Assembly (NCBI GenBank): GCA_001872985.1
Contig: MNYA01000180.1
Location: forward strand, 1 to 7,334
Length of the DNA: 7,334 nt
DNA from: a bacterium CG2_30_54_10
GTDB taxonomy: Bacteria > Muiribacteriota > Ozemobacteria > Ozemobacterales > Ozemobacteraceae
Direction of reading: 5' to 3'
Shown piece by piece: positions 1 to 6,353 of the stretch. The notes beneath the pieces were generated by a model. The model did no database searches and was not told the DNA's origin. It saw only the letters and a list, made by a program, of their open reading frames with translations. How positions within the stretch are numbered: the first letter of the stretch is position 1; every line of letters starts with the position of its first letter. The translations under genes were made by a program, and so were the position numbers.

Positions 1-2772
1 GGAACCCAGCCCAAGTTCGCCGGAGTGCCTTGGAAGTTCGAAAGCGGCTGGCAACCTTCCAACAATGTTTCCTTCCAAATTTCAGAGGTGCAGAATCTGA
101 ATACCCAACCCTTGCTTACCCGTGAAAACCGTGCCACGACTACATTCACCGCCGGAAATACCTATTCGACATCGGACATCAAAAGCATCATCAACACGGC
201 ATTGAAGAACAACGGGATCAACGCCCAGGCGCAGTACGATTCCGTTTTGAAACAATGGTCGATTCTTTCCAACAACGTCGGATCCGGCAATACACTCATG
301 ATGGACAATATTTCAGGCCCAATGGCCGAGCTTGGTTTCGAAGTCGGAAACTCGGGCGGGACTGAGTACTTTTCCAATTATGGTGTCTCCTATGCGGTTG
401 AACCCTTCAATATCGCAGAGCCGGTTATTTTCCAGGTATCGGACTCCACCGGCCATTCCGCCACGGTGAAGTTCTCGCCTGGCACATACACCCGGAATCA
501 AATGCAGTCTACCATTCAAAATTCCCTTGTCACCGCCAACGTGACCGCTCAGGCTGCTTTCGTGGACAGCGATGGGGACACCGTTCCAGACCGTCTGAAA
601 ATCACCGCTAACGGGGGAACTTCACTGCAAATCACGGATGTCCAGAATCTTCAGTCTCAGATGGGCCTGAATCCGCTCACTTTGGGTTCAAACACTTCAA
701 AATCAACGATTGATTTTGGTTCCTTCGTGGGAGGGTTGACATCCTCGAGGTCGTTCTCCCCGGAGCCGATAAATATCGCCAACGAAGTCCGGTTCACGGT
801 TGAGGACCAGTATCTGAACGGAAACGAAGACGATCCCGCAACCCCCGGGCTTGAAAATGAGATCGTCATTCCCACGGGAAACTCCTACACGCGCAATGAT
901 ATCCGAGACATCATCCAGAACAGGCTTACCGCGATGAACATCACGGCGCAGGCGGTTTTCGTGGACACTGACGCCGATGGAATTCCCAACCAGCTTCAGA
1001 TCAATGGATTAACTGGTGAACAGATTCGGGTTTCTGACACTAGCGGCGTAAATACCCTGACTTCCGAACTGGGAATCACCCCTAGCAATCAATGGACCCC
1101 CGCACGAGATATCGCCTTCTCAATCTACCGTCCTGACTGGAACACTTCAATCACGGTAAATGTTCCAACCGCCGGCGGACCATTCAACGCCGAGTCGCTA
1201 CGAGCGACAATTCAAAACGCAATCGATGCTCCTGAACCTGGTGGTTTCGGCCCTGGAGTGGCCGCAGTTGAGTTGCTTGACAAGAACGGGGACGGCGTAC
1301 AAGATCAGCTTCAGATTCGTGCAATCAATCCGGCGGAGCGACTACGGTTTGACAATGTACAAAACATCTCTCTGCTTGGTTTCACCAGCGGGGTGAGTGT
1401 TTCCGGAAGCGGCGGTTCAGCCCCTCAGATTTTCAACGGCCTTGACTTGTCGAGTGATGCCTGGAATCCAACTTCGAACGTCAGCTTCATCATTTCGGAC
1501 GCCGAAGGCCATTCGACCGAGGTTGCCTTTCCCGATCTCGATTCATCCAACAATCAGATCACATACACCCGTTCGGCAATTCTGAGCACCATCAATGCAC
1601 AGTTGGTAAAGGACAATGTAGGGGTTTCCGCAGCCTACTCTGACACCAACAATGACGGTATTTTCGATCGCCTTGTCCTGACCGGGAAACAGACGGGCGC
1701 CGGACAACGGGTCACCATTTCCGGAGATAGCAGCATGGGCCAGCTCGGTCTCCAGCAAGGTTCCTACTACGGGACTGCTCCAATCGGAACCTTCGATCAG
1801 GGCGGCTTGAAATTTACCCTGACGGAAGGAACCGATGCATGGAAACCCAACGAGTTCCTTTCCTTTAATACAACTGCCGAACGAGGATCAAGTTCCAGCG
1901 TCAAGATCGAGCTCCCAAAGCCGGACGCCGAGGAGCTGGTCTTCCAAACAACCGTTGACAACGAAACCTTTAAGACCACCGGGGCGGTAAACAAGGGAGC
2001 TATCCATACCACAAGCATTTCCGTCTTTGATTCCCTGGGCGCCAACCACGAGATGGTAACGGAATGGGAGCATACCGACAAAGCCACCCAGGAGTGGCGC
2101 TACAAAATATCATACGGACCGAATGACCCGGAAATCAAAGCCTGGCTTCGCGATCCGGCGAATGGAATCACCGATCCCGCGCTCCCTTCCGACAGGGATC
2201 TCGAGCGGGCCAACGACAAGCTTTTGACAAGTCGAAAAGGGTTTCTCTACTTCCAGAATAATGGGAAAATCGATCTCGCCCGCTCGTCCATTCGGGACGT
2301 TGAGGCAACGCCCGCCGGCTCTAATCCAATTAAAATCAAGCTGGATATGGCCCTCGCCACACAGTTCGACTCACCGTTCACGACCAAAGCACGGGAGCAG
2401 GATGGCTACGAAATGGGGCTTTTGGAAACCATTTACTTCGAACAGGATGGAACGATTAGAGGAGTATACTCTAATGGGCAAAAGCAACCGATCGGGCAGC
2501 TTGCTCTGACTACCTTCAACAATCCGGCTGGTCTCGAAAAAAAGGGAAAGAACCTCTATGAATTTTCACCGAACTCCGGCCAGCCACTGATCGGAAAACC
2601 TGGAGTCGGCGCTTACGGCCTGATCGTGCCCGGGTCGCTTGAAATGAGCAACGTGGATATAGCCGAGGAGTTTACCAACATGATCATCACTCAACGCGCA
2701 TTCCAAGCCAACTCCCGTGTCATCACCACCTCAGACGAGATCCTCCAGGAAGTTGTCAACTTGAAGCGGTGA
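1..2772 (+). CDS. flgE: Flagellar hook protein FlgE, 5'-partial, with expanded tandem-repeat insert
   Basis: The frame is open from base 1 to a TGA at 2770-2772, giving 923 visible residues. The N-terminus lies upstream: the first possible start (GTG at 25) has no hook-type N-terminal sequence after it. The C-terminus is diagnostic for FlgE: SLEMSNVDIAEEFTNM, then ITQRAFQANSRVITTSDE and a final LQEVVNLKR. This is the helical end that packs in the hook core. Upstream of it, SISVFDSLGANHEM (about 2017-2058) is the usual hook-core motif. From about 34 to 1914 the protein is built of five tandem repeats plus the start of a sixth, probably surface-exposed in the assembled hook. Typical FlgE proteins have about 260-420 residues, and some epsilonproteobacterial hooks 700-860; this one exceeds 900 without its N-terminus. 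FlgE is exported by the flagellar type III system and polymerises into the universal joint. Calling it FlgE rather than another hook/rod family member is secure from the C-terminus and from the flbD-fliL-fliM neighbours. Confidence 0.93.
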   Translation, partial: GTQPKFAGVPWKFESGWQPSNNVSFQISEVQNLNTQPLLTRENRATTTFTAGNTYSTSDIKSIINTALKNNGINAQAQYDSVLKQWSILSNNVGSGNTLMMDNISGPMAELGFEVGNSGGTEYFSNYGVSYAVEPFNIAEPVIFQVSDSTGHSATVKFSPGTYTRNQMQSTIQNSLVTANVTAQAAFVDSDGDTVPDRLKITANGGTSLQITDVQNLQSQMGLNPLTLGSNTSKSTIDFGSFVGGLTSSRSFSPEPINIANEVRFTVEDQYLNGNEDDPATPGLENEIVIPTGNSYTRNDIRDIIQNRLTAMNITAQAVFVDTDADGIPNQLQINGLTGEQIRVSDTSGVNTLTSELGITPSNQWTPARDIAFSIYRPDWNTSITVNVPTAGGPFNAESLRATIQNAIDAPEPGGFGPGVAAVELLDKNGDGVQDQLQIRAINPAERLRFDNVQNISLLGFTSGVSVSGSGGSAPQIFNGLDLSSDAWNPTSNVSFIISDAEGHSTEVAFPDLDSSNNQITYTRSAILSTINAQLVKDNVGVSAAYSDTNNDGIFDRLVLTGKQTGAGQRVTISGDSSMGQLGLQQGSYYGTAPIGTFDQGGLKFTLTEGTDAWKPNEFLSFNTTAERGSSSSVKIELPKPDAEELVFQTTVDNETFKTTGAVNKGAIHTTSISVFDSLGANHEMVTEWEHTDKATQEWRYKISYGPNDPEIKAWLRDPANGITDPALPSDRDLERANDKLLTSRKGFLYFQNNGKIDLARSSIRDVEATPAGSNPIKIKLDMALATQFDSPFTTKAREQDGYEMGLLETIYFEQDGTIRGVYSNGQKQPIGQLALTTFNNPAGLEKKGKNLYEFSPNSGQPLIGKPGVGAYGLIVPGSLEMSNVDIAEEFTNMIITQRAFQANSRVITTSDEILQEVVNLKR
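34..1914 (+). repeat. Five and a half tandem protein repeats inside flgE (Flagellin_IN-like)
   Basis: Each unit opens with an aromatic/proline strand: GWQPSNNVSF (from 46), PFNIAEPVIF (403), PINIANEVRF (766), QWTPARDIAF (1090), AWNPTSNVSF (1459), AWKPNEFLSF (1837). About 35-40 residues later comes a helix-like signature: YSTSDIKSIINTAL (163), YTRNQMQSTIQNSL (487), YTRNDIRDIIQNRL (886), FNAESLRATIQNAI (1183), YTRSAILSTINAQL (1564). Then follows a V/I-T/S-A-Q/A strand, an Asp-rich loop in units 2-5, and an LGF/LGI/LGL ending. The period is 108-126 codons. The 'x-x-I-x-x-x-I-N-x, gap, N-V-T-A' layout is like the Flagellin_IN motif found repeated in flagellins and hook-associated proteins (my recognition, not a search). 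The sixth unit breaks off about 25 residues in and merges with the hook core. DNA identity between units looks modest, so the duplications are old. Confidence 0.85.
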
Positions 2773-2821
2773 TCTTCTGAAATGATGAATTCCTGAAACG
2801 ATTCATGCTTGGTTCGCTAAA

Positions 2822-3046
2822 ATGATCAAACTTACGCGACTCAGCGGCTTGGAGTTCTACCTGGACGCTGAGAAAATTGAATACCTCGAGGCAACACCCG
2901 ATACGGTTATCAGCCTGTTGGGCGGTAAAACAGTTATGGTGAAAGAAAGCGTGGAGGTGGTAGTCAAAAAGGTCATCCATTACCGACGCCGTCTCCACGC
3001 GCCCTTTCCCTCGCGAGGAAAGAAAAAGATTGCCACGGCCTTTTAA
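2822..3046 (+). CDS. flbD: FlbD family flagellar protein
   Basis: A 74-residue protein. Residues 1-58 match the small FlbD family almost throughout: MIKLTRLSGLEFYLDAEKIE, then YLEATPDTVISLLGGKTVMV, then KESVEVVVKKVIHY. The EATPDTVI and GGKTVMVKESV segments are the family hallmarks. FlbD proteins are nearly always found directly after flgE and before motA/fliL in flagellar operons. Their biochemical role is not well defined; a link to hook assembly or motility is inferred from position and mutant reports. It starts 49 bases after the flgE stop; I see no good Shine-Dalgarno, but ATG 2822 gives the exact family N-terminus. Residues 59-74 are a basic extension (HAPFPSRGKKKIATAF) beyond the usual family end, and its DNA may be repeat-derived (see findings). 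It is not the unrelated Caulobacter transcription factor also named FlbD. Confidence 0.92.
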   Translation: MIKLTRLSGLEFYLDAEKIEYLEATPDTVISLLGGKTVMVKESVEVVVKKVIHYRRRLHAPFPSRGKKKIATAF

Positions 3047-3068
3047 AAAGATGATAGGATGAAACGGT

Positions 3069-3539
3069 ATGAATCCAAGAACGAGATGGATTTTGATTGC
3101 TCTCGGGGTCATGGTCCTCATTTTGGTTGTGATTCTTGCTGTATGGGTCACATCAAAAAAAGCAGCGGCCGGGCCAGGAGAAGAACCCCCGAAGGGGCCT
3201 GTGGTCGATGGACAGGTGGCGAACGCTCCGAAGATCGGGCGGTTCGATCTGGGCGAGTTTGTCGCCACCTCCAGGGATGAAGAGCTGCATTACATAAAGG
3301 TCGAGGTACAGATTGGCTTTCTCGGAAGCCTCGAAAAAGAGCTCGAGGACCGCAAAGGTGAGCTGCGGGATGCGATCACTACGATCCTGATGAAACTGAC
3401 CACGCAGAGGGCGAAGGAAGACTACATAGACCATTTCCTCCATAAAGATATCGAAAAACAGCTCAACCTCATTTTAGGGACTTCCACCTCAGAAAGTCGG
3501 ATCATCAAGGTTTTTATTCCCACCTTCCTTATCAACTGA
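3069..3539 (+). CDS. fliL: Flagellar basal body-associated protein FliL
   Basis: A 156-residue protein with FliL architecture. There is a short cytoplasmic N-terminus (MNPRTR), one membrane segment at about residues 7-28 (WILIALGVMVLILVVILAVW), then a Lys/Ala/Pro/Gly-rich linker to about 55. The rest is an extracytoplasmic domain containing the family signature ELEDRKGELRDAITTILMKL (residues 91-110) and the C-terminal strand RIIKVFIPTFLIN. FliL surrounds or stabilises the MotAB stator at the basal body and supports torque under load. The ATG at 3069 is preceded by AGGAT at 3056-3060, a good ribosome-binding site; it lies 22 bases after flbD. Length is normal for the family. motA and motB, the usual upstream partners, are not between flbD and this gene. 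Confidence 0.94.
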   Translation: MNPRTRWILIALGVMVLILVVILAVWVTSKKAAAGPGEEPPKGPVVDGQVANAPKIGRFDLGEFVATSRDEELHYIKVEVQIGFLGSLEKELEDRKGELRDAITTILMKLTTQRAKEDYIDHFLHKDIEKQLNLILGTSTSESRIIKVFIPTFLIN

Positions 3540-3580
3540 GTTGAGCGAATAGCCGATAGATCCTAAGATGGAAGCCATTA

Positions 3581-4660
3581 ATGGTTGAGACCCTTTCTCA
3601 AAGCGAAATCGACGCCCTGCTTTCGGCCTTGAACACCTCCCCCGCGGAAGGGAGTGGTGGTTCCGAGGCTGGCTCCTCTTCCGCAGCCGGCGGCCAGGAA
3701 TCTGGGGGGGGCGAAGGGGCCGGCCCTGCACCGAAAGCAGAACCGGTAGGCCGTCGCAGTGGAAAAAAGTCCAAACTTTATGATTTCAAACGGCAAACCA
3801 AGTTCTCCAAGGAACAAATCGGAACCATCCAGCTGATTCACGAAACGTTTGCCCGCCTGATCGGGACGGACCTCTCGACTCAGCTCCGTGCATACGCTCA
3901 GGCGACCATTATGTCAGTCGATCAGCTCACCTTCCAGGAATTGATTCAATCGATTTATTCCCCGACATTCATCACCTGTTTCAACTGCGAAAAACTCGAT
4001 GGGAAGGCTCTTCTTGATATCAACCTGAACATCGTATTCACCATTCTTGACCGACTTTTGGGTGGCAACGGAAGCCCCTTGGGAACTCTTCGCCAGTTGA
4101 CCGATGTCGAAAAGCAGATCATGCATAAGGTCATGACCCGCATTCTCGAACGCCTTCGCGAAGCATGGATAAACGTGATCGACCTTGCGCCATCGATCGA
4201 GTTGATCGAATCCAACCCCCAGTTTGCGCAGATTGTTCCCCCTGGCGATATGGTTTTATCGATCATCATCGAAGTCAAAATCCATGACGTCACTGGAACG
4301 ATGAACCTTTGCATTCCCTACAACACAGTGGAACCCATCGCCCACAAGTTCAATGCTGCCTCCTGGTTTGCTGCGGTACGCAAAGAGCCTTTGACAACAA
4401 ATGTCGAAGCGATCACTCACCAGGTGCGGGAAGTGATGCTGCCATTCGTGGTGGAACTTGGAACCTCCACCGTTACCCTGCAGGATATCCTCGGTCTCCA
4501 GCCGGGAGACCTCATGGTTTTGGATAGCCGGGTAAAGCAAGACCTTGACATTCGCGTCGGAAATCTGATCAAGTTCAGAGGGCGTCCAGGAATATTGGGC
4601 AAAAAGATGGCTTTGGCGATCACCCAGGTCATCGAGACCAGCGGGGAGGATATGCTGTGA
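3581..4660 (+). CDS. fliM: Flagellar motor switch protein FliM
   Basis: A 359-residue protein. Residues 5-14, [10 protein letters not shown], are the CheY-P docking peptide. Residues 17-60 form a Gly/Ser/Ala/Pro linker, somewhat long for FliM. From about 61 ([20 protein letters not shown]) begins the middle CheC-like domain that binds FliG. It includes [20 protein letters not shown] (85-104) and LDRLLGGNG (156-164); it carries no CheC catalytic E-x2-N pair, as expected for FliM. Residues about 287-352 form the C-terminal SpoA domain ([20 protein letters not shown], then [20 protein letters not shown]) that joins FliN/FliY. FliM builds the middle of the C-ring and sets rotation direction. ATG 3581 is preceded by GGAAG (3570-3574) and gives the canonical N-terminus. 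The gene overlaps fliY by 4 bases, so the two are probably translationally coupled. A run of eight G (3704-3711) lies in the linker. Confidence 0.98.
   Translation: MVETLSQSEIDALLSALNTSPAEGSGGSEAGSSSAAGGQESGGGEGAGPAPKAEPVGRRSGKKSKLYDFKRQTKFSKEQIGTIQLIHETFARLIGTDLSTQLRAYAQATIMSVDQLTFQELIQSIYSPTFITCFNCEKLDGKALLDINLNIVFTILDRLLGGNGSPLGTLRQLTDVEKQIMHKVMTRILERLREAWINVIDLAPSIELIESNPQFAQIVPPGDMVLSIIIEVKIHDVTGTMNLCIPYNTVEPIAHKFNAASWFAAVRKEPLTTNVEAITHQVREVMLPFVVELGTSTVTLQDILGLQPGDLMVLDSRVKQDLDIRVGNLIKFRGRPGILGKKMALAITQVIETSGEDML
4644..4650 (+). promoter_or_regulatory. Shine-Dalgarno fixing the GTG start of fliY
   Basis: GGGAGGA lies inside the last codons of fliM, 6 bases before GTG 4657. It supports the GTG start, which overlaps the fliM stop as GTGA and yields the expected [11 protein letters not shown]-terminus, so translational coupling of the two C-ring subunits is likely. 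Confidence 0.75.
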
Positions 4661-5970
4661 CTGATTTGCTATCCCAGGAAGAAATCGACGCACTGCTTAG
4701 GGGCGGCGGTGGTGGCGGTGGTGGAGATGCGCCACCGCCCGCAAGCGTCGCTCCCTCTTCTTCGGGAGGCAGCGGAGAGGCCAAGGTTCTTATCTCCCAG
4801 GAAGCCCTGGATTCCCTTTCGGAGGTTGCGAAACTTTCGCTTGGCGCCACTAGCTCGGTGGTGCAAATGCTTTTGAATCGCCCGGTCACTTTGGTCTTGT
4901 CTCAGCTCCGCGTGGTCGATTACAGCACGCTTTCCCGAGAATCCGGGGCCGAAGATTTCATCATTGCTAAAATCGCCTACACAGATGGATTCGACGGAAA
5001 TTCCTACCTCCTTTTGAAAAAAAACATTGCCGCCGTGATCGGTGATCTTATGATGGGCGGGGAAGGCAAAACCCCGGAATTCCAAGAGATGCACATGTCG
5101 GCAGTTGGTGAAATGCTGAACCAGATGATGGGAAAAACAACAACCTCATTGTCTGAAATCTTCAAAAAACGGGTCGATATTGCTCCACCACAAGTCGAAA
5201 CGGTCAACTTTTCTGCCGCCGCACCCAACATGCCCGACTTTCATTCCGAGGCGGTTTTCCTGCGAATCGGATTCCAGTTGAAAATCGGTGATATTGCAGA
5301 AACCGAGATGGTACAATTGATCGCCATCGAGTTCGCCCAACTGATGGCATCCCAGCTTGCCAAACCGGCAAAACCAGAGCCCAAAAAAGTTCCACCACCT
5401 CCGCCTCCGCAAATGGGGGGGCAGATGCCGGGTGCATTCGTGCAAGGGCCCGGAAGCCAGCAGATGCCGGGGATGGGAATGCCTGGCGGAATGCCTGGCG
5501 GAATGCCTGGTATGGGTATGCCCGGCGGAATGCCTGGAATGGGAATGCCCGGTGGCATGCCCGGCATGGGCATGCCTGGTGGAATGCCGGGGATGGGCAT
5601 GCAAGGCGGCATGCAAGGCATGGGTATGCCCGGAATGAACATGCCCGGAATGAACATGCAGGGCAATCCTGCCGAGTTTGGCATGCTTCAGATGCCGACG
5701 GGCATGGGTCTCCAGTCAAATATTGACCTCTTACTCGATGTTCCATTGCAGATAACCGTCGAACTCGGACGAACCCGGATGTTGATAAAAGATGTGCTTG
5801 AATTGGGAATAGGTTCTGTTGTAGAGTTGAATAAACTTGCCGGAGAGGCGGTGGAGGTTTTCGTTAACAACAAGCTTATTGCCAAGGGAGAAGTCGTTGT
5901 GATAGACGAGAACTTCGCGGTTCGTATAACAAGTATTGTAAATCCACAAGATAGGCTCCAGGCTCTCTAA
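4657..5970 (+). CDS. fliY: FliY: CheC-type motor switch phosphatase / FliN fusion
   Basis: A 437-residue protein with four parts. (1) Residues 5-14, [10 protein letters not shown], are a CheY-P docking peptide nearly identical to that of FliM, followed by eight glycines (16-23). (2) Residues about 45-235 form a CheC/FliM-like domain. Its second catalytic site is intact in pattern: S148-x3-E152-x2-N155 with P178 exactly 22 residues further. The first site reads D52-x3-E56-x2-K59, with Lys where Asn is expected. (3) Residues 237-350 are a Pro-rich then Met/Gly/Pro repeat linker. (4) Residues about 355-427 are the FliN SpoA domain ([20 protein letters not shown], then [20 protein letters not shown]). 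In Bacillus and Thermotoga FliY is a C-ring component that dephosphorylates CheY-P at the switch; that role is likely here, probably through one site. It starts at GTG 4657 behind GGGAGGA (4644-4650), overlapping the fliM stop as GTGA. It is far longer than plain FliN (about 100-150 residues). Confidence 0.96.
   Translation: MTDLLSQEEIDALLRGGGGGGGGDAPPPASVAPSSSGGSGEAKVLISQEALDSLSEVAKLSLGATSSVVQMLLNRPVTLVLSQLRVVDYSTLSRESGAEDFIIAKIAYTDGFDGNSYLLLKKNIAAVIGDLMMGGEGKTPEFQEMHMSAVGEMLNQMMGKTTTSLSEIFKKRVDIAPPQVETVNFSAAAPNMPDFHSEAVFLRIGFQLKIGDIAETEMVQLIAIEFAQLMASQLAKPAKPEPKKVPPPPPPQMGGQMPGAFVQGPGSQQMPGMGMPGGMPGGMPGMGMPGGMPGMGMPGGMPGMGMPGGMPGMGMQGGMQGMGMPGMNMPGMNMQGNPAEFGMLQMPTGMGLQSNIDLLLDVPLQITVELGRTRMLIKDVLELGIGSVVELNKLAGEAVEVFVNNKLIAKGEVVVIDENFAVRITSIVNPQDRLQAL
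5464..5664 (+). repeat. Methionine-glycine-proline repeat linker in fliY
   Basis: Residues 270-336 of FliY consist almost only of Met, Gly and Pro. The unit is the nine-residue MPGMGMPGG, present about five times (residues 270, 283, 292, 301, and 310 with Gln for the second Pro), with one four-residue MPGG between the first two and a decayed tail with Gln and Asn ([18 protein letters not shown]). Wobble positions differ freely between units (cct/ccc/ccg; ggt/ggc/gga/ggg) while the amino acids are kept. It links the CheC-like domain to the FliN domain. Confidence 0.93.
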
Positions 5971-5975
5971 GGAGG
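5969..5975 (+). promoter_or_regulatory. Strong Shine-Dalgarno of cheY
   Basis: AAGGAGG overlaps the fliY stop codon and lies 10 bases before the cheY ATG. It is the strongest ribosome-binding site in the window, consistent with CheY being needed in more copies than the switch proteins encoded before it. Confidence 0.8.
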
Positions 5976-5985
5976 CTCCCGCACC

Positions 5986-6348
5986 ATGGGGAAAACGGTT
6001 CTGATCGTAGATGATGCTGCGTTCATGCGCATGATGATCAAAGATATTCTGACCAAGAATGGTTACACCATCCTTGGTGAGGCGCAAACCGGCAAAGAAG
6101 CGGTTGAGATGTACCAGAAGTTCAAGCCCGACCTGGTTACCATGGACATCACCATGCCGGAAATGAACGGCATTGATGCTGTCCGGGCAATCAGGAAAAC
6201 CGATCCTGCCGCACGAATCATTATGTGCAGTGCCATGGGGCAGCAGGCGATGGTAATCGACGCAATCCAAGCTGGAGCACGCGATTTCATCGTGAAGCCG
6301 TTTCAGCCCAACCGAGTCATTGAGGCCGTCCAGAAAGCCTTGCGCTAA
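5986..6348 (+). CDS. cheY: Chemotaxis response regulator CheY
   Basis: A 120-residue single receiver domain. Key residues are all present: acidic pair D9-D10 (LIVDDAAFMR), phospho-acceptor D54 (VTMDITMPEMNG), switch Ser at S82 (MCSAMGQ), and K104 (DFIVKPF); F101 takes the place of the aromatic Tyr106 of E. coli CheY. No output domain follows, so it acts by protein contact: phosphorylated by CheA, it binds the EIDALL peptides of FliM and FliY. The sequence is strikingly close to Bacillus-type CheY (MCSAMGQQAMVIDAIQAGA, DFIVKPFQ). Placement right after fliY is the usual arrangement in operons with FliY, matching kinase signal and motor phosphatase. TAAGGAGG (5968-5975), which includes the fliY stop, is a near-ideal Shine-Dalgarno 10 bases before ATG 5986. 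Confidence 0.97.
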   Translation: MGKTVLIVDDAAFMRMMIKDILTKNGYTILGEAQTGKEAVEMYQKFKPDLVTMDITMPEMNGIDAVRAIRKTDPAARIIMCSAMGQQAMVIDAIQAGARDFIVKPFQPNRVIEAVQKALR

Positions 6349-6353
6349 GCAGA

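Noticed and set aside
25..27. GTG at 25 as the true start of the hook gene
   Set aside because: The frame is open to base 1, no ribosome-binding site precedes it, and the conserved FlgE N-terminal region does not follow, so the gene is cut by the window edge.
2785..2806. ATGAAT/ATTCAT inverted repeat between flgE and flbD as a terminator or operator
   Set aside because: Only 6 AT-rich pairs around a 10-base loop with no T-run; within chance expectation.
2756..3268. 170-codon - strand open frame across flbD and fliL
   Set aside because: Both + strand genes are strong family matches; the reverse translation is not protein-like.
5241..5684. Long - strand open frames rich in Met/Pro/Ile/Gly opposite the fliY repeat
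   Set aside because: They are the complement of the MPGMGMPGG codon repeat; stop-free only because of the repeat composition, with no start context or family features.
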